Of a DNA stretch of 64,000 nucleotides, positions 36,405 through 45,495 are shown piece by piece (the stretch's first letter is position 1; each line of letters starts with the position of its first letter). The notes under the pieces are model-generated. The model was not told the DNA's origin. It made no database searches and saw only the letters and a list, made by a program, of their open reading frames with translations. Where the stretch lies: NCBI GenBank assembly GCA_036381035.1, contig DASVDQ010000021.1:62001-126000 (forward strand), in the 5' to 3' direction. The stretch is from Trueperaceae bacterium. GTDB taxonomy: Bacteria > Deinococcota > Deinococci > Deinococcales > Trueperaceae. Both the position numbers and the translations under genes were made by a program.

Positions 36405-37486
36405 TCAACGCGCGGTTCCTGACGCAGCGCGTCACGGGGGTCGAGCGCTACGCCCGCGAGGTGACCCCCCGCGTCGCCGCCGCGTTGGGGAGCGACCGCG
36501 TCGTGGGCATCGCGCCCCGCGGCGCCGCTGACGCCGGCGCTCTGGGTTACCCGGTCGTCACGGCGGGCGCGACGAGCGGACACCTGTGGGAGCAGCTCGA
36601 GCTGCCCAGGCTGCGACCCGACGCCCGCGCGCTGCTGTGGTCGCCGTGCAACGTCGGGCCGCTGGCCGTGGCGCGCCAGGTGCTCACGCTCCACGACGTG
36701 TTCTCCGTCAGCCGGCCCCAGTGGGTCAGCCGCCCGTTCCACCTCTGGTACTCGGCCCTGCTGCCGCCGCTGACGCGGCGCGTCAGGCGGATCATCACGG
36801 TCTCGCGCTGGTCGCGCGACCAGATAATGGAGCACCTGGACGTGCCAGAGGAGAAGCTCGTCGTGATCCCCGAGGGCGTGGACCCGCGGTTCTCGCCCCC
36901 GGGGCCCGGGGCCATGGAGCGGGCGCGCCGCGCGCTGGACCTCCCCGACGAGTACGTCCTGGTGCTGGGCTCCCTCGAGCCCCGCAAGAACCTCGAGCGC
37001 GTGGTCATCGCCTGGTCGCGGCTGCCCGAGGAGAGCCGCCCGCCCCTGCTGATCGCGGGCGGCTCGGGCCTCGCGAAGGTCTTCGGCGACTACGACGCCG
37101 CGCGCCTCGTCGACAGGGAGGGGGTGCGGCTCCTGGGGTACGTGCCGGACGAGCACCTGCCGGCCCTCTACGCCGGCGCGACGCTGTTCGTCTACGCGTC
37201 GCTGGAGGAGGGCTTCGGCCTGCCCCCGCTCGAGGCGCTGGCCTGCGGCACCGACGTCGTCACCTCGAACACCTCGGCGATGGCCGAGCACTGCGCTCCC
37301 TACGCCACGCTCGTCGACCCCACCTCGGTGGAGGACATCGGGCGCGGGATCGCGTCGGCGCTGTCCTCCCGCGCCTCGCCTGAAGAGCGGTCGCGCCGCG
37401 CGGCCGCCGTGCGCGCAGCCTTCGACTGGGACCGCACCGCGCGGGAGACCGTGCGCGTGATCGGGGAAGCCAGCAGCGCGGGATGA
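36392..37486 (+). CDS. Glycosyltransferase family 4 (mannosyltransferase-like)
   Basis: A 364-residue GT4 enzyme. N-terminal VINARFLTQRVTGVERYAREV and the LGSLEPRKNLERVVIAW start of the second domain are typical of mannosyl- or rhamnosyltransferases (MtfB/WbdA-like). The E-x7-E motif is in ASLEEGFGLPPLEALACGTDVVTSN. Overlaps the preceding GT4 gene by 13 bases and the next by 4. With the mannose-1-phosphate guanylyltransferase at 44393 nearby, GDP-mannose is a plausible donor, but this is inference. Confidence 0.9.
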   Translation: MDLVINARFLTQRVTGVERYAREVTPRVAAALGSDRVVGIAPRGAADAGALGYPVVTAGATSGHLWEQLELPRLRPDARALLWSPCNVGPLAVARQVLTLHDVFSVSRPQWVSRPFHLWYSALLPPLTRRVRRIITVSRWSRDQIMEHLDVPEEKLVVIPEGVDPRFSPPGPGAMERARRALDLPDEYVLVLGSLEPRKNLERVVIAWSRLPEESRPPLLIAGGSGLAKVFGDYDAARLVDREGVRLLGYVPDEHLPALYAGATLFVYASLEEGFGLPPLEALACGTDVVTSNTSAMAEHCAPYATLVDPTSVEDIGRGIASALSSRASPEERSRRAAAVRAAFDWDRTARETVRVIGEASSAG

Positions 37487-39342
37487 GGCGCGAGCGGACG
37501 CTCCGCCTGGCGAGCGCGGCGCTCATCCCCTTCCACGTGGCACCGGCGCTCCTGCTGGCGGCGCTCGCCGGGCCCTTCACGCGCCGCGCGTACGGGGGCG
37601 CGCTCGCCGCCTGGCTGCCCACGTGGGCCGGGTTCGCGCTGCCGCTGCTCGTCTGGGCCCTCGTCTCGGGCCGGTGGCTTGAGGGGGCCCTGCTGCTGGG
37701 CCAGGCAGCCCTCGGGCTGGCCGCCGGCGCGTTCATGCGCGGTCCGGCCAGGCCCGTGCGCGTCGGACTGCTCGCCGCCCTCTGCGCCCTCGCCCTGGCG
37801 GGAGCGGCCGGCGCCTGGCTCGGCCCGCGCAGCTTCAGGGCCTACGAGGGCCATCGCGTCGCGACGCGCCTCGGCCCCACGGGGATCTACCAGAGGGTCG
37901 CCGGCGGCGGGGACGGGCAGCCCTCCGCCAGCCGCTCCTGGCTGCTGAGCGGCGCGGCGCCCCTGCGGCTCGAGGCGCGCGTCAGGCTCGCCGGCGACGA
38001 CCCGAGCTGGCTGTGGTCGACGCGCGGACCCGCCGCGGTGACGCGCGGAAGCGAGCCCGGCGCCGCGCACGCGGTGCTGGGGGACGGGGGCGAGGTCCTC
38101 CGCTTCGCCGACCCCTACCTCCTGGCCGGGAGCGACGAGGTCAGGGGAGCGGTCACGTGGTCCGCCGCCGGAGCCGCGGAGGCCTGCGTCACCGTGAGCC
38201 TGCGCACGGGGGACAGGGTGCTGGGTCGGTCCGCACGCGAGTGCCTGGCGCCGGGGGCCGGCCCGCGCACCACGTCCCTGGTCGCGCCGGCCGTCCGCGC
38301 CGCGGCGCCGGTGGAGCTCGTCGTGAGCGGGACCGGCGAGCTGAACCTGGAAGGCGGGACCGTGGAGGTCAAGGGCGCCGTGTGGCGCAGCGTCGGTCCG
38401 CTGGGGCCGGGGTCGGTGCTCCTGACGCTCGACTGGCCCGGCAGGACCGAGCCCGCCCGCGCGCGCTTCACGCCCGGCGCCGACTGGACCGACGTGGCGA
38501 TCGCGGTCCCGACGCCCGTCGACGCGCCCTTCGTCATCGCCCGCGTGCACCTGCCGCCCGGCGCCGCGGTCGACCTGGCCGGCGTGCGCCTCTCCGCGAC
38601 CGAGGGGCCCGACCCGTCGCCGCCCCCGCCCACCAGGCAGGGCCTGTTCTTCGGCGGGCCCGTGACCCTGTCGCACGTCGCCGTGGCGCTCGCCACCGGC
38701 CTGGTGGCCGGCGGGGCGGGGCCCCGCGCCCTGCTCGTCGGAGCCGCCTCGCTCGGGGTCATCGGGCTGACGAGCGCCTCCCGCGGCGCGCTCCTTGCGG
38801 TCGGCGCCTGGGTCGTGCTGCTCCTGGGCTCGCGCCGTCCCCGGCGCCTCCTGCTGGCGGCCGTCGTGGCCCTGGCGGCGGGTCTCACCGCCTACCTCGT
38901 GCAGCTCGGCCGCGAGCCCGACCTCGCGAGCGCCGTCCCCCGGACGCAGATATGGACCACGGCGCTGGCGGCCGTGCGCGACCACCCGGTCCTCGGCCTG
39001 ACCGGCGCCGGAGAGACCTTCGAGGCCTACGCCGCCGAGCGCGGGGCGCCGAGGTCCGTCGCGCACGCGCACGACCTGTGGCTGGACCTCGCCAGCCGCT
39101 ACGGCGTCCTGGGGGGTCTGGCGGCGCTCGCCCTCGTGGTCGGGCTCGTGAGGTCGGCGTGGCGACGCGCCGGCGCGCGGGGCGCGATCGTCCTGCTGCC
39201 CGTGCTGGCCCTCAACGTCATCGACAGCACGCTCCTGCAGGGGCCGGTCCTCGTGGCGACCGTGCTGGCCGTGAACCTCCTCGGCGAGGCGCGCGCCGGC
39301 GAAGACGGCGCCCCGGCTCAGCCGGCGTCGCGAGACCAGTAG
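37483..39342 (+). CDS. O-antigen polymerase/ligase with inserted extracytoplasmic domain
   Basis: A 619-residue membrane protein. About four helices at the N-terminus (1-110) are followed by a hydrophilic region of about 250 residues (115-385) rich in beta-type sequence, then more helices and a Wzy/WaaL loop: AAVRDHPVLGLTGAGETF with VAHAHDLWLDLASRYGVLG. The insertion probably folds outside the membrane and may bind carbohydrate. It has the same layout as the N-terminal half of the fusion at 40318, and the end NVIDSTLLQGPVLV parallels [14 protein letters not shown] there. Its 3' end overlaps the convergent glycosyltransferase gene by 25 bases. Confidence 0.82.
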   Translation: MRRERTLRLASAALIPFHVAPALLLAALAGPFTRRAYGGALAAWLPTWAGFALPLLVWALVSGRWLEGALLLGQAALGLAAGAFMRGPARPVRVGLLAALCALALAGAAGAWLGPRSFRAYEGHRVATRLGPTGIYQRVAGGGDGQPSASRSWLLSGAAPLRLEARVRLAGDDPSWLWSTRGPAAVTRGSEPGAAHAVLGDGGEVLRFADPYLLAGSDEVRGAVTWSAAGAAEACVTVSLRTGDRVLGRSARECLAPGAGPRTTSLVAPAVRAAAPVELVVSGTGELNLEGGTVEVKGAVWRSVGPLGPGSVLLTLDWPGRTEPARARFTPGADWTDVAIAVPTPVDAPFVIARVHLPPGAAVDLAGVRLSATEGPDPSPPPPTRQGLFFGGPVTLSHVAVALATGLVAGGAGPRALLVGAASLGVIGLTSASRGALLAVGAWVVLLLGSRRPRRLLLAAVVALAAGLTAYLVQLGREPDLASAVPRTQIWTTALAAVRDHPVLGLTGAGETFEAYAAERGAPRSVAHAHDLWLDLASRYGVLGGLAALALVVGLVRSAWRRAGARGAIVLLPVLALNVIDSTLLQGPVLVATVLAVNLLGEARAGEDGAPAQPASRDQ

Positions 39343-40238
39343 GCCCTGTGCCAGCTGAACCTCCTGCGCAGCGGCAGCGGCAGCAGCTCGTGGCGTCGGC
39401 CGAGGTGGAACGCCGTGAACTTCGTAGCGGCCTCGACGAGCACCCTCAGCGCGTCGGCCGCGGAGCCCTCCGCGAGGGCGTAGCTCAGCTGCCCGCGGAC
39501 GAAGGACAGGCCGGCCGAGGTCGTCCCCACGCGGCGGAGCAGCCCCTCCGCCTGGGCGTGCGACACGCCGATGTCGAAGTTCCGCCGGAACTGCAGCGAC
39601 AGCGGGTAGTCGTGCGAGTGGACCACCCGCGACTCGGCCACGTAGGCCACCTTGTGGCCGGCCGCCAGGAGCTTGGCGGCGTACTGCCCGTCCTCGTTGA
39701 TGATCGTCCGCGTCGGGAACCCGCCGACGCTCTCGAACACCCGCCTGTCGGTGGCCGAGCTGACGTTCGAGAAGAACGTGGCCCGCACCCCCAGCCTGTC
39801 GGCGTCCGCGAGGGTCCTGACGTGCGAGGCGTCGGGGTAGTTGTGCAGGCGCGCGTACCGCTCGAGGACCGTCGCGTCGGGCCGCGGCAGCTGGCGCGAG
39901 AAGGAGGCGGCGGACGCGCCGGCGGCCACTGGGGCGACCAGTGCCTCGAGCCACTGCTCGTCGGCGGGCAGGGCGTCCTGGGTCAGGTAGACGAGGATCG
40001 ACCCGGCGGCCAGGGAGGCGCCCAGGTTGCGCGTGCCGCCGTGGTCGAACTCCTCCCTCCTGATCTCGTGGACCCGCCAGCCGTAGCTCCGGCAGGTGGC
40101 GGCCGTGTCGTCAGTCGAGCTCGAGTCGACGACGACGACCTCGTCGGGTCGTCGGCGCTGGGCGTCGAGCGCCTCGCGCAGGGCCGGGAGGTGGGGCCCG
40201 GCGTTCAGGGTGGGGATGATCAGGGAGACCTTGTGCAT
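39318..40238 (-). CDS. Glycosyltransferase family 2 (rhamnosyltransferase-like)
   Basis: A 306-residue GT-A enzyme and the only minus-strand gene inside the polysaccharide locus. The N-terminus VSLIIPTLNAGPHLPAL with VVVVDSSSTDDTA (nucleotide site) and VYLTQDALPADEQWLEAL (the DxD-equivalent region) fit bacterial rhamnosyltransferases; EEFDHGGTRNLGA is a hallmark of that group. dTDP-rhamnose is made by the rfb genes upstream, so a rhamnosyl transfer is likely. ATG start at 40238. Confidence 0.88.
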   Translation of the reverse strand: MHKVSLIIPTLNAGPHLPALREALDAQRRRPDEVVVVDSSSTDDTAATCRSYGWRVHEIRREEFDHGGTRNLGASLAAGSILVYLTQDALPADEQWLEALVAPVAAGASAASFSRQLPRPDATVLERYARLHNYPDASHVRTLADADRLGVRATFFSNVSSATDRRVFESVGGFPTRTIINEDGQYAAKLLAAGHKVAYVAESRVVHSHDYPLSLQFRRNFDIGVSHAQAEGLLRRVGTTSAGLSFVRGQLSYALAEGSAADALRVLVEAATKFTAFHLGRRHELLPLPLRRRFSWHRAYWSRDAG

Positions 40239-40303
40239 GGTCGAAGCGTCGAGGGGCGCCCGCGAGACTATGCGCGTCTGTGAGAAGACTCAAGAAGCGG
40301 GGC

Positions 40304-40309
40304 TAGACT
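40304..40309 (+). promoter_or_regulatory. -10 box, polymerase-phosphoglycosyltransferase fusion (leaderless)
   Basis: TAGACT, 8 bases before the ATG at 40318, followed by TGCCCCC. It lies within the longer open frame from 40096 and decides the start. Confidence 0.5.
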
Positions 40310-40317
40310 TGCCCCCG

Positions 40318-43300
40318 ATGGCCACGCGAGCCAATCCTAACTCCAGCAAGAGTATCGCCTTCCTCGCCGGGGTCGGTTTCGCGGCGGTGCCCGCGGCCGG
40401 ACCGTTCCTGGCCCTGCTCGCCTGGCTGAACCGCCGCCTCCAGCTCCAGAGGGCCGACCAGCTGTGGTGGTCCGCCGCCGCGCTCCTCGCCGCCCCGCTG
40501 CTGCTCACCGGCCACGCCGTCGCCGCCGCCGAGACGGTGGCGCAGGTCCTCGCCGCCTGGCTGCTGTTCCGCTCCGCCACGGCGCTCCGCGAGCGGCTGG
40601 CGCCGCACGGGCTCGCCGACGTCATCGGCGCCGGGCTCGTCGTCGGGCTGGGCATCGCGTTCCTGGTGGGCCTGCGCCAGCTCGACGGCTTCCGCTGGGA
40701 GACGGCCCGCACGCCACTAGACGCCATCACCTGGCAGTCGCACCCGGCCACGTTCGGGCACATGATGGTGGTCCTCGCTGCGCTCGTCGCGATCACGGTG
40801 CCGTCGCCGCGCCTGCGCGTCGTCTCGCTGGCGCTGGGCGCCGCCGGCGTGGTCCTCTCCGGCGCGCGCGAGGCGATGTTCGCCTGGCTCCTCGTGGCGG
40901 TGCTGCTGCGCTTCGTGGGGCGTAAGGGCACGGCGGGCACCCGCTTCGCCGAGTGGACGCTCGTGGGCGTCATGTTCCTGCTCGCCTCCGGCGTCCTCTC
41001 GCCCGTGGGCGTCGGCCGCACCGGCTTCCTCACCGCGTTCCAGCCCGCGCCGGCCGAGGCGAACCTCTTCCGCGGCACCGAGGTCGCCGACGGCGACTGG
41101 TGGCTGCCGCTCGGCGTCACGTACTCCGGCTCGACGCTGGAGGTCGAGGGCGTGCTGCGCTCGGCGATCATCGTCACCAAGCGCTCCGAGGACAACTGGT
41201 CGCGTCTGCAGCAGGTCGTGATGCTCGAGCCCGGCCAGACGTACACGCTCAGCGCCGTGCTGAGGCCGCTGGCCGAGGCCCGGCCCGGCTTCGACGGCTG
41301 GGGCATGCAGCAGGGCGACGCCGGCGCCGTCCACCTGGGGACGACGCTGGCCGAGGGCGCCCACGACGCGAGGGCCACCGGCCCGCTGGCCATCCTCTCC
41401 GCGAGCGCGGTCGAGCTCGCGGACGGCATGACGCGCGCCCAGGTGACCTTCCGCTACGACGGCGAGCACCCCCTCGCCTGGTACGTGGGCGTGGTGCCCG
41501 ACCGCTCGAACCTCACGAACGTGAGCACGGCCTTCGCCGAGCTGCAGCTCACCGCCACCGACGCGCCGCTGCCGTACGTCCCGGGGCGCGCCGAGCGCGG
41601 CGTCGCCTCGCTGCGCGCCTCGCGCTACCCCATCTGGCGCGACGCCCTCACGGCGATAGGCGCCAGGCCCCTGCTCGGCTGGGGCCCGGGCGGCCTGCCG
41701 GCGGCGGTCCACGAGCTCGAGGGCGAGCAGGCGCGCCTGCGCCCGGTGGCCGTCCACGCCCACAACATGGCCCTGGCCGTGTGGGTCGAGCGCGGCGCCG
41801 TGGGCCTCGCGGGCCTCGGGGTCCTCTTCGTCGCGCTGGCCCTGCGCGCCGTCCAGCAGCGGGACCGCACCGCTGCGGTGGTGCTCCTCGGCGTGGTGGT
41901 CCTCAACGCCCTCGACGCGACGCTGCTCACGGGCGCCCTCATCTACCCCCTGGCCGCGGTGCTGGGCTGGCGGGCCGTGGGCAGCAGGGCGTTCGCCCAG
42001 GCGGAGACGGGGGTGCTGAGCGCCGCCGGCGTGAGGGTCGCGCTCGCGCTGGGTGACGCGGTGGCCGGCGCCCTGTCCATCGCCCTGGGGCTGCTGGCGG
42101 CCGAGGGCGGGACCGGCGTCTTCACGTCCGCCCTCGCCTACGCGACGCTGGCCTGGCCCCTCGTGGGCGTCCTCACCGGGCACTACCCGGCGTACGGGCG
42201 GCCCAGCCACCTCGAGCTCGCCGGCTCGGTGAACGTGGGCGCCATGGGCTCGCTGCTCGTGGCGGGCGCCTCGGTGCTGCTGCCGGCGGTCGAGCTCTCG
42301 GCCGGCACCCTGGCCGTCACCCTGGCCGCCAGCGTGGTGCTGGCGCCGGGTCTGCGCGCCCTCGTGAAGGCCGCTCTGCGCGGCCTCCACCTGTGGGGGC
42401 GAGCCGTCGTCGTCCTCGGCACCGGGCCGGCGGCGGCCCGCACGGCGCGTCACCTCGCCGCCCACCCCGGCCTCGGCCTGCACCCCGTGGCCGCCTTCGG
42501 CGACAGCGGCTGGGACCTGGAGCGTCCGCCCGTCACGGGGCGCCTCGAGCACGCCTGGCGCTACGTCAGGGACAACAACATCAGGCACGCGATCGTGGCG
42601 CCCGCGGCCGCGCGCCGGCTCGCGTTCGACGAGGTGCTGCGGCGCGCCGACAGGCAGCTCCGCTACGTCCAGTACCTGCCCGACCTCGGCGACCTGCCGG
42701 CCAGCTCGGTCACGGCGGCGCCGCTCGGGTCGTCGGTCGCGCTCGAGGTCACGAACCAGCTCGCCTCGCCCACGAACAGGGCCGTGAAGCGCGCTATCGA
42801 CCTGTTCCTGGCCACCCTGCTGCTCGCCGTCCTCGCCCTGCCGCTGGCGCTCGTGGCCCTGCTGGTGGTCCTCGACTCGCGCGGCTCGCCGTTCCACCTG
42901 TCTCCGCGCGTGGGGCGCGGCGGCAAGCCGTTCGACTGCCTGAAGTTCAGGACCATGCACGTGGACGCCGAGAGCCGCCTGGAGCGCCTCCTCGACGAGG
43001 ACCCCGCGGCCCGCGAGGAGTACGCCCGCTACCGCAAGCTCACGAACGACCCGCGCGTGACCCGCGTGGGCCGCGTCCTGCGCCGCCTCTCGCTCGACGA
43101 GTTCCCGCAGCTCGTGAACGTGATCCTCGGCCACATGAGCCTGGTGGGCCCCCGGCCCTACCTGGTCAGGGAGCTCGAGGACATGGGCCCCGAGCGGGAG
43201 CTGATCTTCCTCGCCCGCCCCGGCATGACGGGCTACTGGCAGGTGGAGGGGCGCAACGACTTCAGCTTCGAGGAGCGCCAGGCGATGGAGGCGCACTACG

Positions 43301-43380
43301 TGCGCAACTGGTCGGTGTGGTGGGACCTCGAGATCCTGCTGCGCACGCCCCTGGTCATGCTCTCGCCCAACGGCAAGTAG
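40318..43380 (+). CDS. Fusion of Wzy/WaaL-like polymerase with WbaP-like priming phosphoglycosyltransferase
   Basis: A 1020-residue protein made of two normally separate proteins. Residues 1-560 are an O-antigen polymerase/ligase: hydrophobic helices, an extracytoplasmic insertion (about 235-430), then [11 protein letters not shown] with [17 protein letters not shown]. Residues 565-1020 follow the polyprenyl-phosphate glycosyl-1-phosphate transferase plan: four or five helices, a Rossmann-like CoA-binding-type domain ([17 protein letters not shown] near 694), a reentrant helix (about 825-850) and the catalytic domain with KFRTMH (near 880), [22 protein letters not shown] and [20 protein letters not shown]. 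One chain would therefore both start and polymerise (or ligate) the glycan. No frameshift or stop separates the halves. Confidence 0.88.
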   Translation: MATRANPNSSKSIAFLAGVGFAAVPAAGPFLALLAWLNRRLQLQRADQLWWSAAALLAAPLLLTGHAVAAAETVAQVLAAWLLFRSATALRERLAPHGLADVIGAGLVVGLGIAFLVGLRQLDGFRWETARTPLDAITWQSHPATFGHMMVVLAALVAITVPSPRLRVVSLALGAAGVVLSGAREAMFAWLLVAVLLRFVGRKGTAGTRFAEWTLVGVMFLLASGVLSPVGVGRTGFLTAFQPAPAEANLFRGTEVADGDWWLPLGVTYSGSTLEVEGVLRSAIIVTKRSEDNWSRLQQVVMLEPGQTYTLSAVLRPLAEARPGFDGWGMQQGDAGAVHLGTTLAEGAHDARATGPLAILSASAVELADGMTRAQVTFRYDGEHPLAWYVGVVPDRSNLTNVSTAFAELQLTATDAPLPYVPGRAERGVASLRASRYPIWRDALTAIGARPLLGWGPGGLPAAVHELEGEQARLRPVAVHAHNMALAVWVERGAVGLAGLGVLFVALALRAVQQRDRTAAVVLLGVVVLNALDATLLTGALIYPLAAVLGWRAVGSRAFAQAETGVLSAAGVRVALALGDAVAGALSIALGLLAAEGGTGVFTSALAYATLAWPLVGVLTGHYPAYGRPSHLELAGSVNVGAMGSLLVAGASVLLPAVELSAGTLAVTLAASVVLAPGLRALVKAALRGLHLWGRAVVVLGTGPAAARTARHLAAHPGLGLHPVAAFGDSGWDLERPPVTGRLEHAWRYVRDNNIRHAIVAPAAARRLAFDEVLRRADRQLRYVQYLPDLGDLPASSVTAAPLGSSVALEVTNQLASPTNRAVKRAIDLFLATLLLAVLALPLALVALLVVLDSRGSPFHLSPRVGRGGKPFDCLKFRTMHVDAESRLERLLDEDPAAREEYARYRKLTNDPRVTRVGRVLRRLSLDEFPQLVNVILGHMSLVGPRPYLVRELEDMGPERELIFLARPGMTGYWQVEGRNDFSFEERQAMEAHYVRNWSVWWDLEILLRTPLVMLSPNGK

Positions 43381-43462
43381 GGCGCGGGTCCACCGGCAGC
43401 GTCCCGCAGCGCGCATGAGGGCGCTCTCACGGGCGCGGGCACGGGTCCCGGTCCGGCGGCGT

Positions 43463-43468
43463 TAGACT
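43463..43468 (+). promoter_or_regulatory. -10 box, uppS (leaderless)
   Basis: TAGACT, 7 bases before the GTG at 43476. Confidence 0.5.
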
Positions 43469-43475
43469 CACCAGC

Positions 43476-44396
43476 GTGCCCGCAGTGAAGACCGGCCCCG
43501 TGGTGGCCGAGGAGCCGGAGGCCGCGCCGACGCCCCCCGGGTCACCAGCCGCGGAGCCCGCCCGCGGCGGCGACGGCTCTCGCGCCAGGGCGGCCCGGCG
43601 CACCCTGAGGGCGTTCAACGCGCTCACGCGGCCGCTCTACTGGCTCTACGAGCGGCGGCTCGTCAGCGCCATACGCGCCGGCGGCAGGGTGCCGCGGCAC
43701 ATCGGCATCATCATGGACGGCAACAGGCGCTTCGCGCGGGCCGTGGGCCTCGACGTCAAGGCCGGCCACGACCACGGCGCCGACAAGGCGCGGGAGGTCC
43801 TCGACTGGTGCCTCGAGCTCGGCATCGAGCACGTGACGCTGTGGGGCTTCTCGACGGACAACAGGGGCCGCGCGCCCGACGAGGTGGCCCACCTCCACGC
43901 CCTGTTCGCGCAGCAGGCGCGCGACCTGCTGAGCGACGCGAAGCTGCACGCCAACCGCGTGCGCGTGAAGGTCATCGGCGACACCTCCGACTTCCCCGAC
44001 GACGCCAAGGAGGCGCTGCGGGCGATGGAGGAGGCGACGGAGGGCTACGACAACCTCCACGTGAACGTCGCGCTCGGCTACGGGGGCCGCGAGGAGATCA
44101 TCGACGCGGTGAACGCCCTGCTGCGCGCTCGCCTCGCCGCCGGGGAGACGCTGGAGAGCGTCGCCGGCAACGTGCGCGCCGAGGACCTCACGGAGCACCT
44201 CTACACTGCCGGCATGCCGGACCCCGACTTCGTGATACGCACCTCTGGCGAGGTGAGGCTCTCCGGGTTCATGCCGTGGCAGACGGCCTACAGCGAGTTC
44301 TACTTCTGCGACGCCAACTGGCCGGAGTTCCGCAAGGTCGACTTCCTGCGGGCGGTCAGGGACTTCCAGGCGCGCGAGAGGCGGTACGGAAGGTGA
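43476..44396 (+). CDS. uppS: Undecaprenyl (polyprenyl) diphosphate synthase
   Basis: Cis-prenyltransferase that makes the lipid carrier used for peptidoglycan and for the polysaccharide made in this locus. The family signature HIGIIMDGNRRFAR (about residues 73-86) with the catalytic Asp, then LWGFSTDNRGR, and the C-terminal DPDFVIRTSGEVRLSGFMPWQTAYSEFYF are intact. The protein is 306 residues; the 70 residues before the signature form an unusual Pro/Ala/Arg-rich extension. GTG start set by the TAGACT box. Stop overlaps the next gene. Confidence 0.94.
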   Translation: MPAVKTGPVVAEEPEAAPTPPGSPAAEPARGGDGSRARAARRTLRAFNALTRPLYWLYERRLVSAIRAGGRVPRHIGIIMDGNRRFARAVGLDVKAGHDHGADKAREVLDWCLELGIEHVTLWGFSTDNRGRAPDEVAHLHALFAQQARDLLSDAKLHANRVRVKVIGDTSDFPDDAKEALRAMEEATEGYDNLHVNVALGYGGREEIIDAVNALLRARLAAGETLESVAGNVRAEDLTEHLYTAGMPDPDFVIRTSGEVRLSGFMPWQTAYSEFYFCDANWPEFRKVDFLRAVRDFQARERRYGR

Positions 44397-45490
44397 AGGC
44401 AGGCGACGACACGCCGGGCGAGCCGGGGACCATACCCGGCTTCCGCGCGGTGGTCATGGCGGGCGGTCAGGGCCAGCGCTTCTGGCCGCTCTCCACCCCC
44501 GAGAGGCCCAAGCAGTTCCTCGACCTCGGCCGCGCGGGACGCACGCTGATCCAGCAGACCTACGACAGGGTGCTGCCGCTGGCGGGCTCGCCGGCGAACG
44601 TCTACGTGGCGACGGCCCGCAAGTACGTGGGGCTCGTCTGCGAGCAGCTCCCCGACGTGCCCGTCGAGAACCTCCTGGTCGAGCCCACGCCGCGCGACTC
44701 CGCCCCGGCGGTCGCGCTCGCCTGCCTGACCATCGCCCAGCGGGACGGCGACGTCGTGACCGGCTTCTTCTCCTCCGACCACCGCGTGGGACCGGGCTTC
44801 CACGAGGCGATACGCTCCGCCGCCCAGGTCGCCGCGGCGACGGGCGGCCTCGTCACGGTGGGCATCACGCCCACCCGCCCCGCCACCGGCTACGGCTACA
44901 TCGAGGCCGGCGAGACCGAGGGGCCGGCCCTGCGCGTGCGTCGCTTCGTCGAGAAGCCCAGCGCCCGCACCGCCGAGGCCTACCTCGCCGCCGGCGGCTA
45001 CCTGTGGAACGCCGGCATCTTCGTGTGGCGCGTCCACGCAGCGCTGGCCGAGCTCGACCGCCACGCCCCCGACCTGATGGTGCCGCTGCGTGACGCCTTC
45101 GATGCCGGCAGGGTGGCCGAGGCGTTCCCCGACCTGCCGCGCATCTCGATCGACTACGCGCTCATGGAGCGCACCGACAGGGCCTACGTCGTGCCGGGAC
45201 GCTTCGAGTGGGACGACATCGGCGACTGGATGGCGCTCGAGCGCCTGCTGGAGGGCGACGGCACGAACACGGTCGTGGGCAGGCACGTGGGCCGCGACGC
45301 CTCGGGCAACATCGTCTACACCGAGGACGACGGCGACGTGGTCGTGACCCTCGGCGTCCACGACCTCGTGATCGTGAAGCGCGGCCACGCGCTGCTGCTG
45401 GTCCACAAGGACCGCGTGCAGGAGATCAAGGAGCTGCTGGCCGACGAGCGCCTGTCGGGCCTGCTCGAGGAGCCGGTCGGCAGGGGCTGA
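44393..45490 (+). CDS. manC: Mannose-1-phosphate guanylyltransferase
   Basis: Makes GDP-mannose from GTP and mannose-1-phosphate. The 365-residue protein has the signature VVMAGGQGQRFWPLSTPERPKQFLDL (about 18-43), then EPTPRDSAPAVALA, FFSSDHRV, FVEKPSARTAEAYLAAGGYLWNAGIFVWR and FEWDDIGDW. It lacks the C-terminal isomerase domain of bifunctional AlgA/ManC enzymes. GTG start overlaps the uppS stop. Its converging neighbour ends 5 bases away. It supplies the donor for the GT4 mannosyltransferase-like gene. Confidence 0.93.
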   Translation: MKAGDDTPGEPGTIPGFRAVVMAGGQGQRFWPLSTPERPKQFLDLGRAGRTLIQQTYDRVLPLAGSPANVYVATARKYVGLVCEQLPDVPVENLLVEPTPRDSAPAVALACLTIAQRDGDVVTGFFSSDHRVGPGFHEAIRSAAQVAAATGGLVTVGITPTRPATGYGYIEAGETEGPALRVRRFVEKPSARTAEAYLAAGGYLWNAGIFVWRVHAALAELDRHAPDLMVPLRDAFDAGRVAEAFPDLPRISIDYALMERTDRAYVVPGRFEWDDIGDWMALERLLEGDGTNTVVGRHVGRDASGNIVYTEDDGDVVVTLGVHDLVIVKRGHALLLVHKDRVQEIKELLADERLSGLLEEPVGRG

Positions 45491-45495
45491 GGCCG

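Noticed and set aside
40096-40317. Upstream extension of the polymerase-phosphoglycosyltransferase fusion
   Set aside because: It overlaps the start of the divergent glycosyltransferase gene and contains the TAGACT box of the shorter form.
40717-43416. 899-codon minus-strand frame over the polymerase/phosphoglycosyltransferase fusion
   Set aside because: His/Arg/Gly-rich shadow frame; the plus strand carries complete family motifs.
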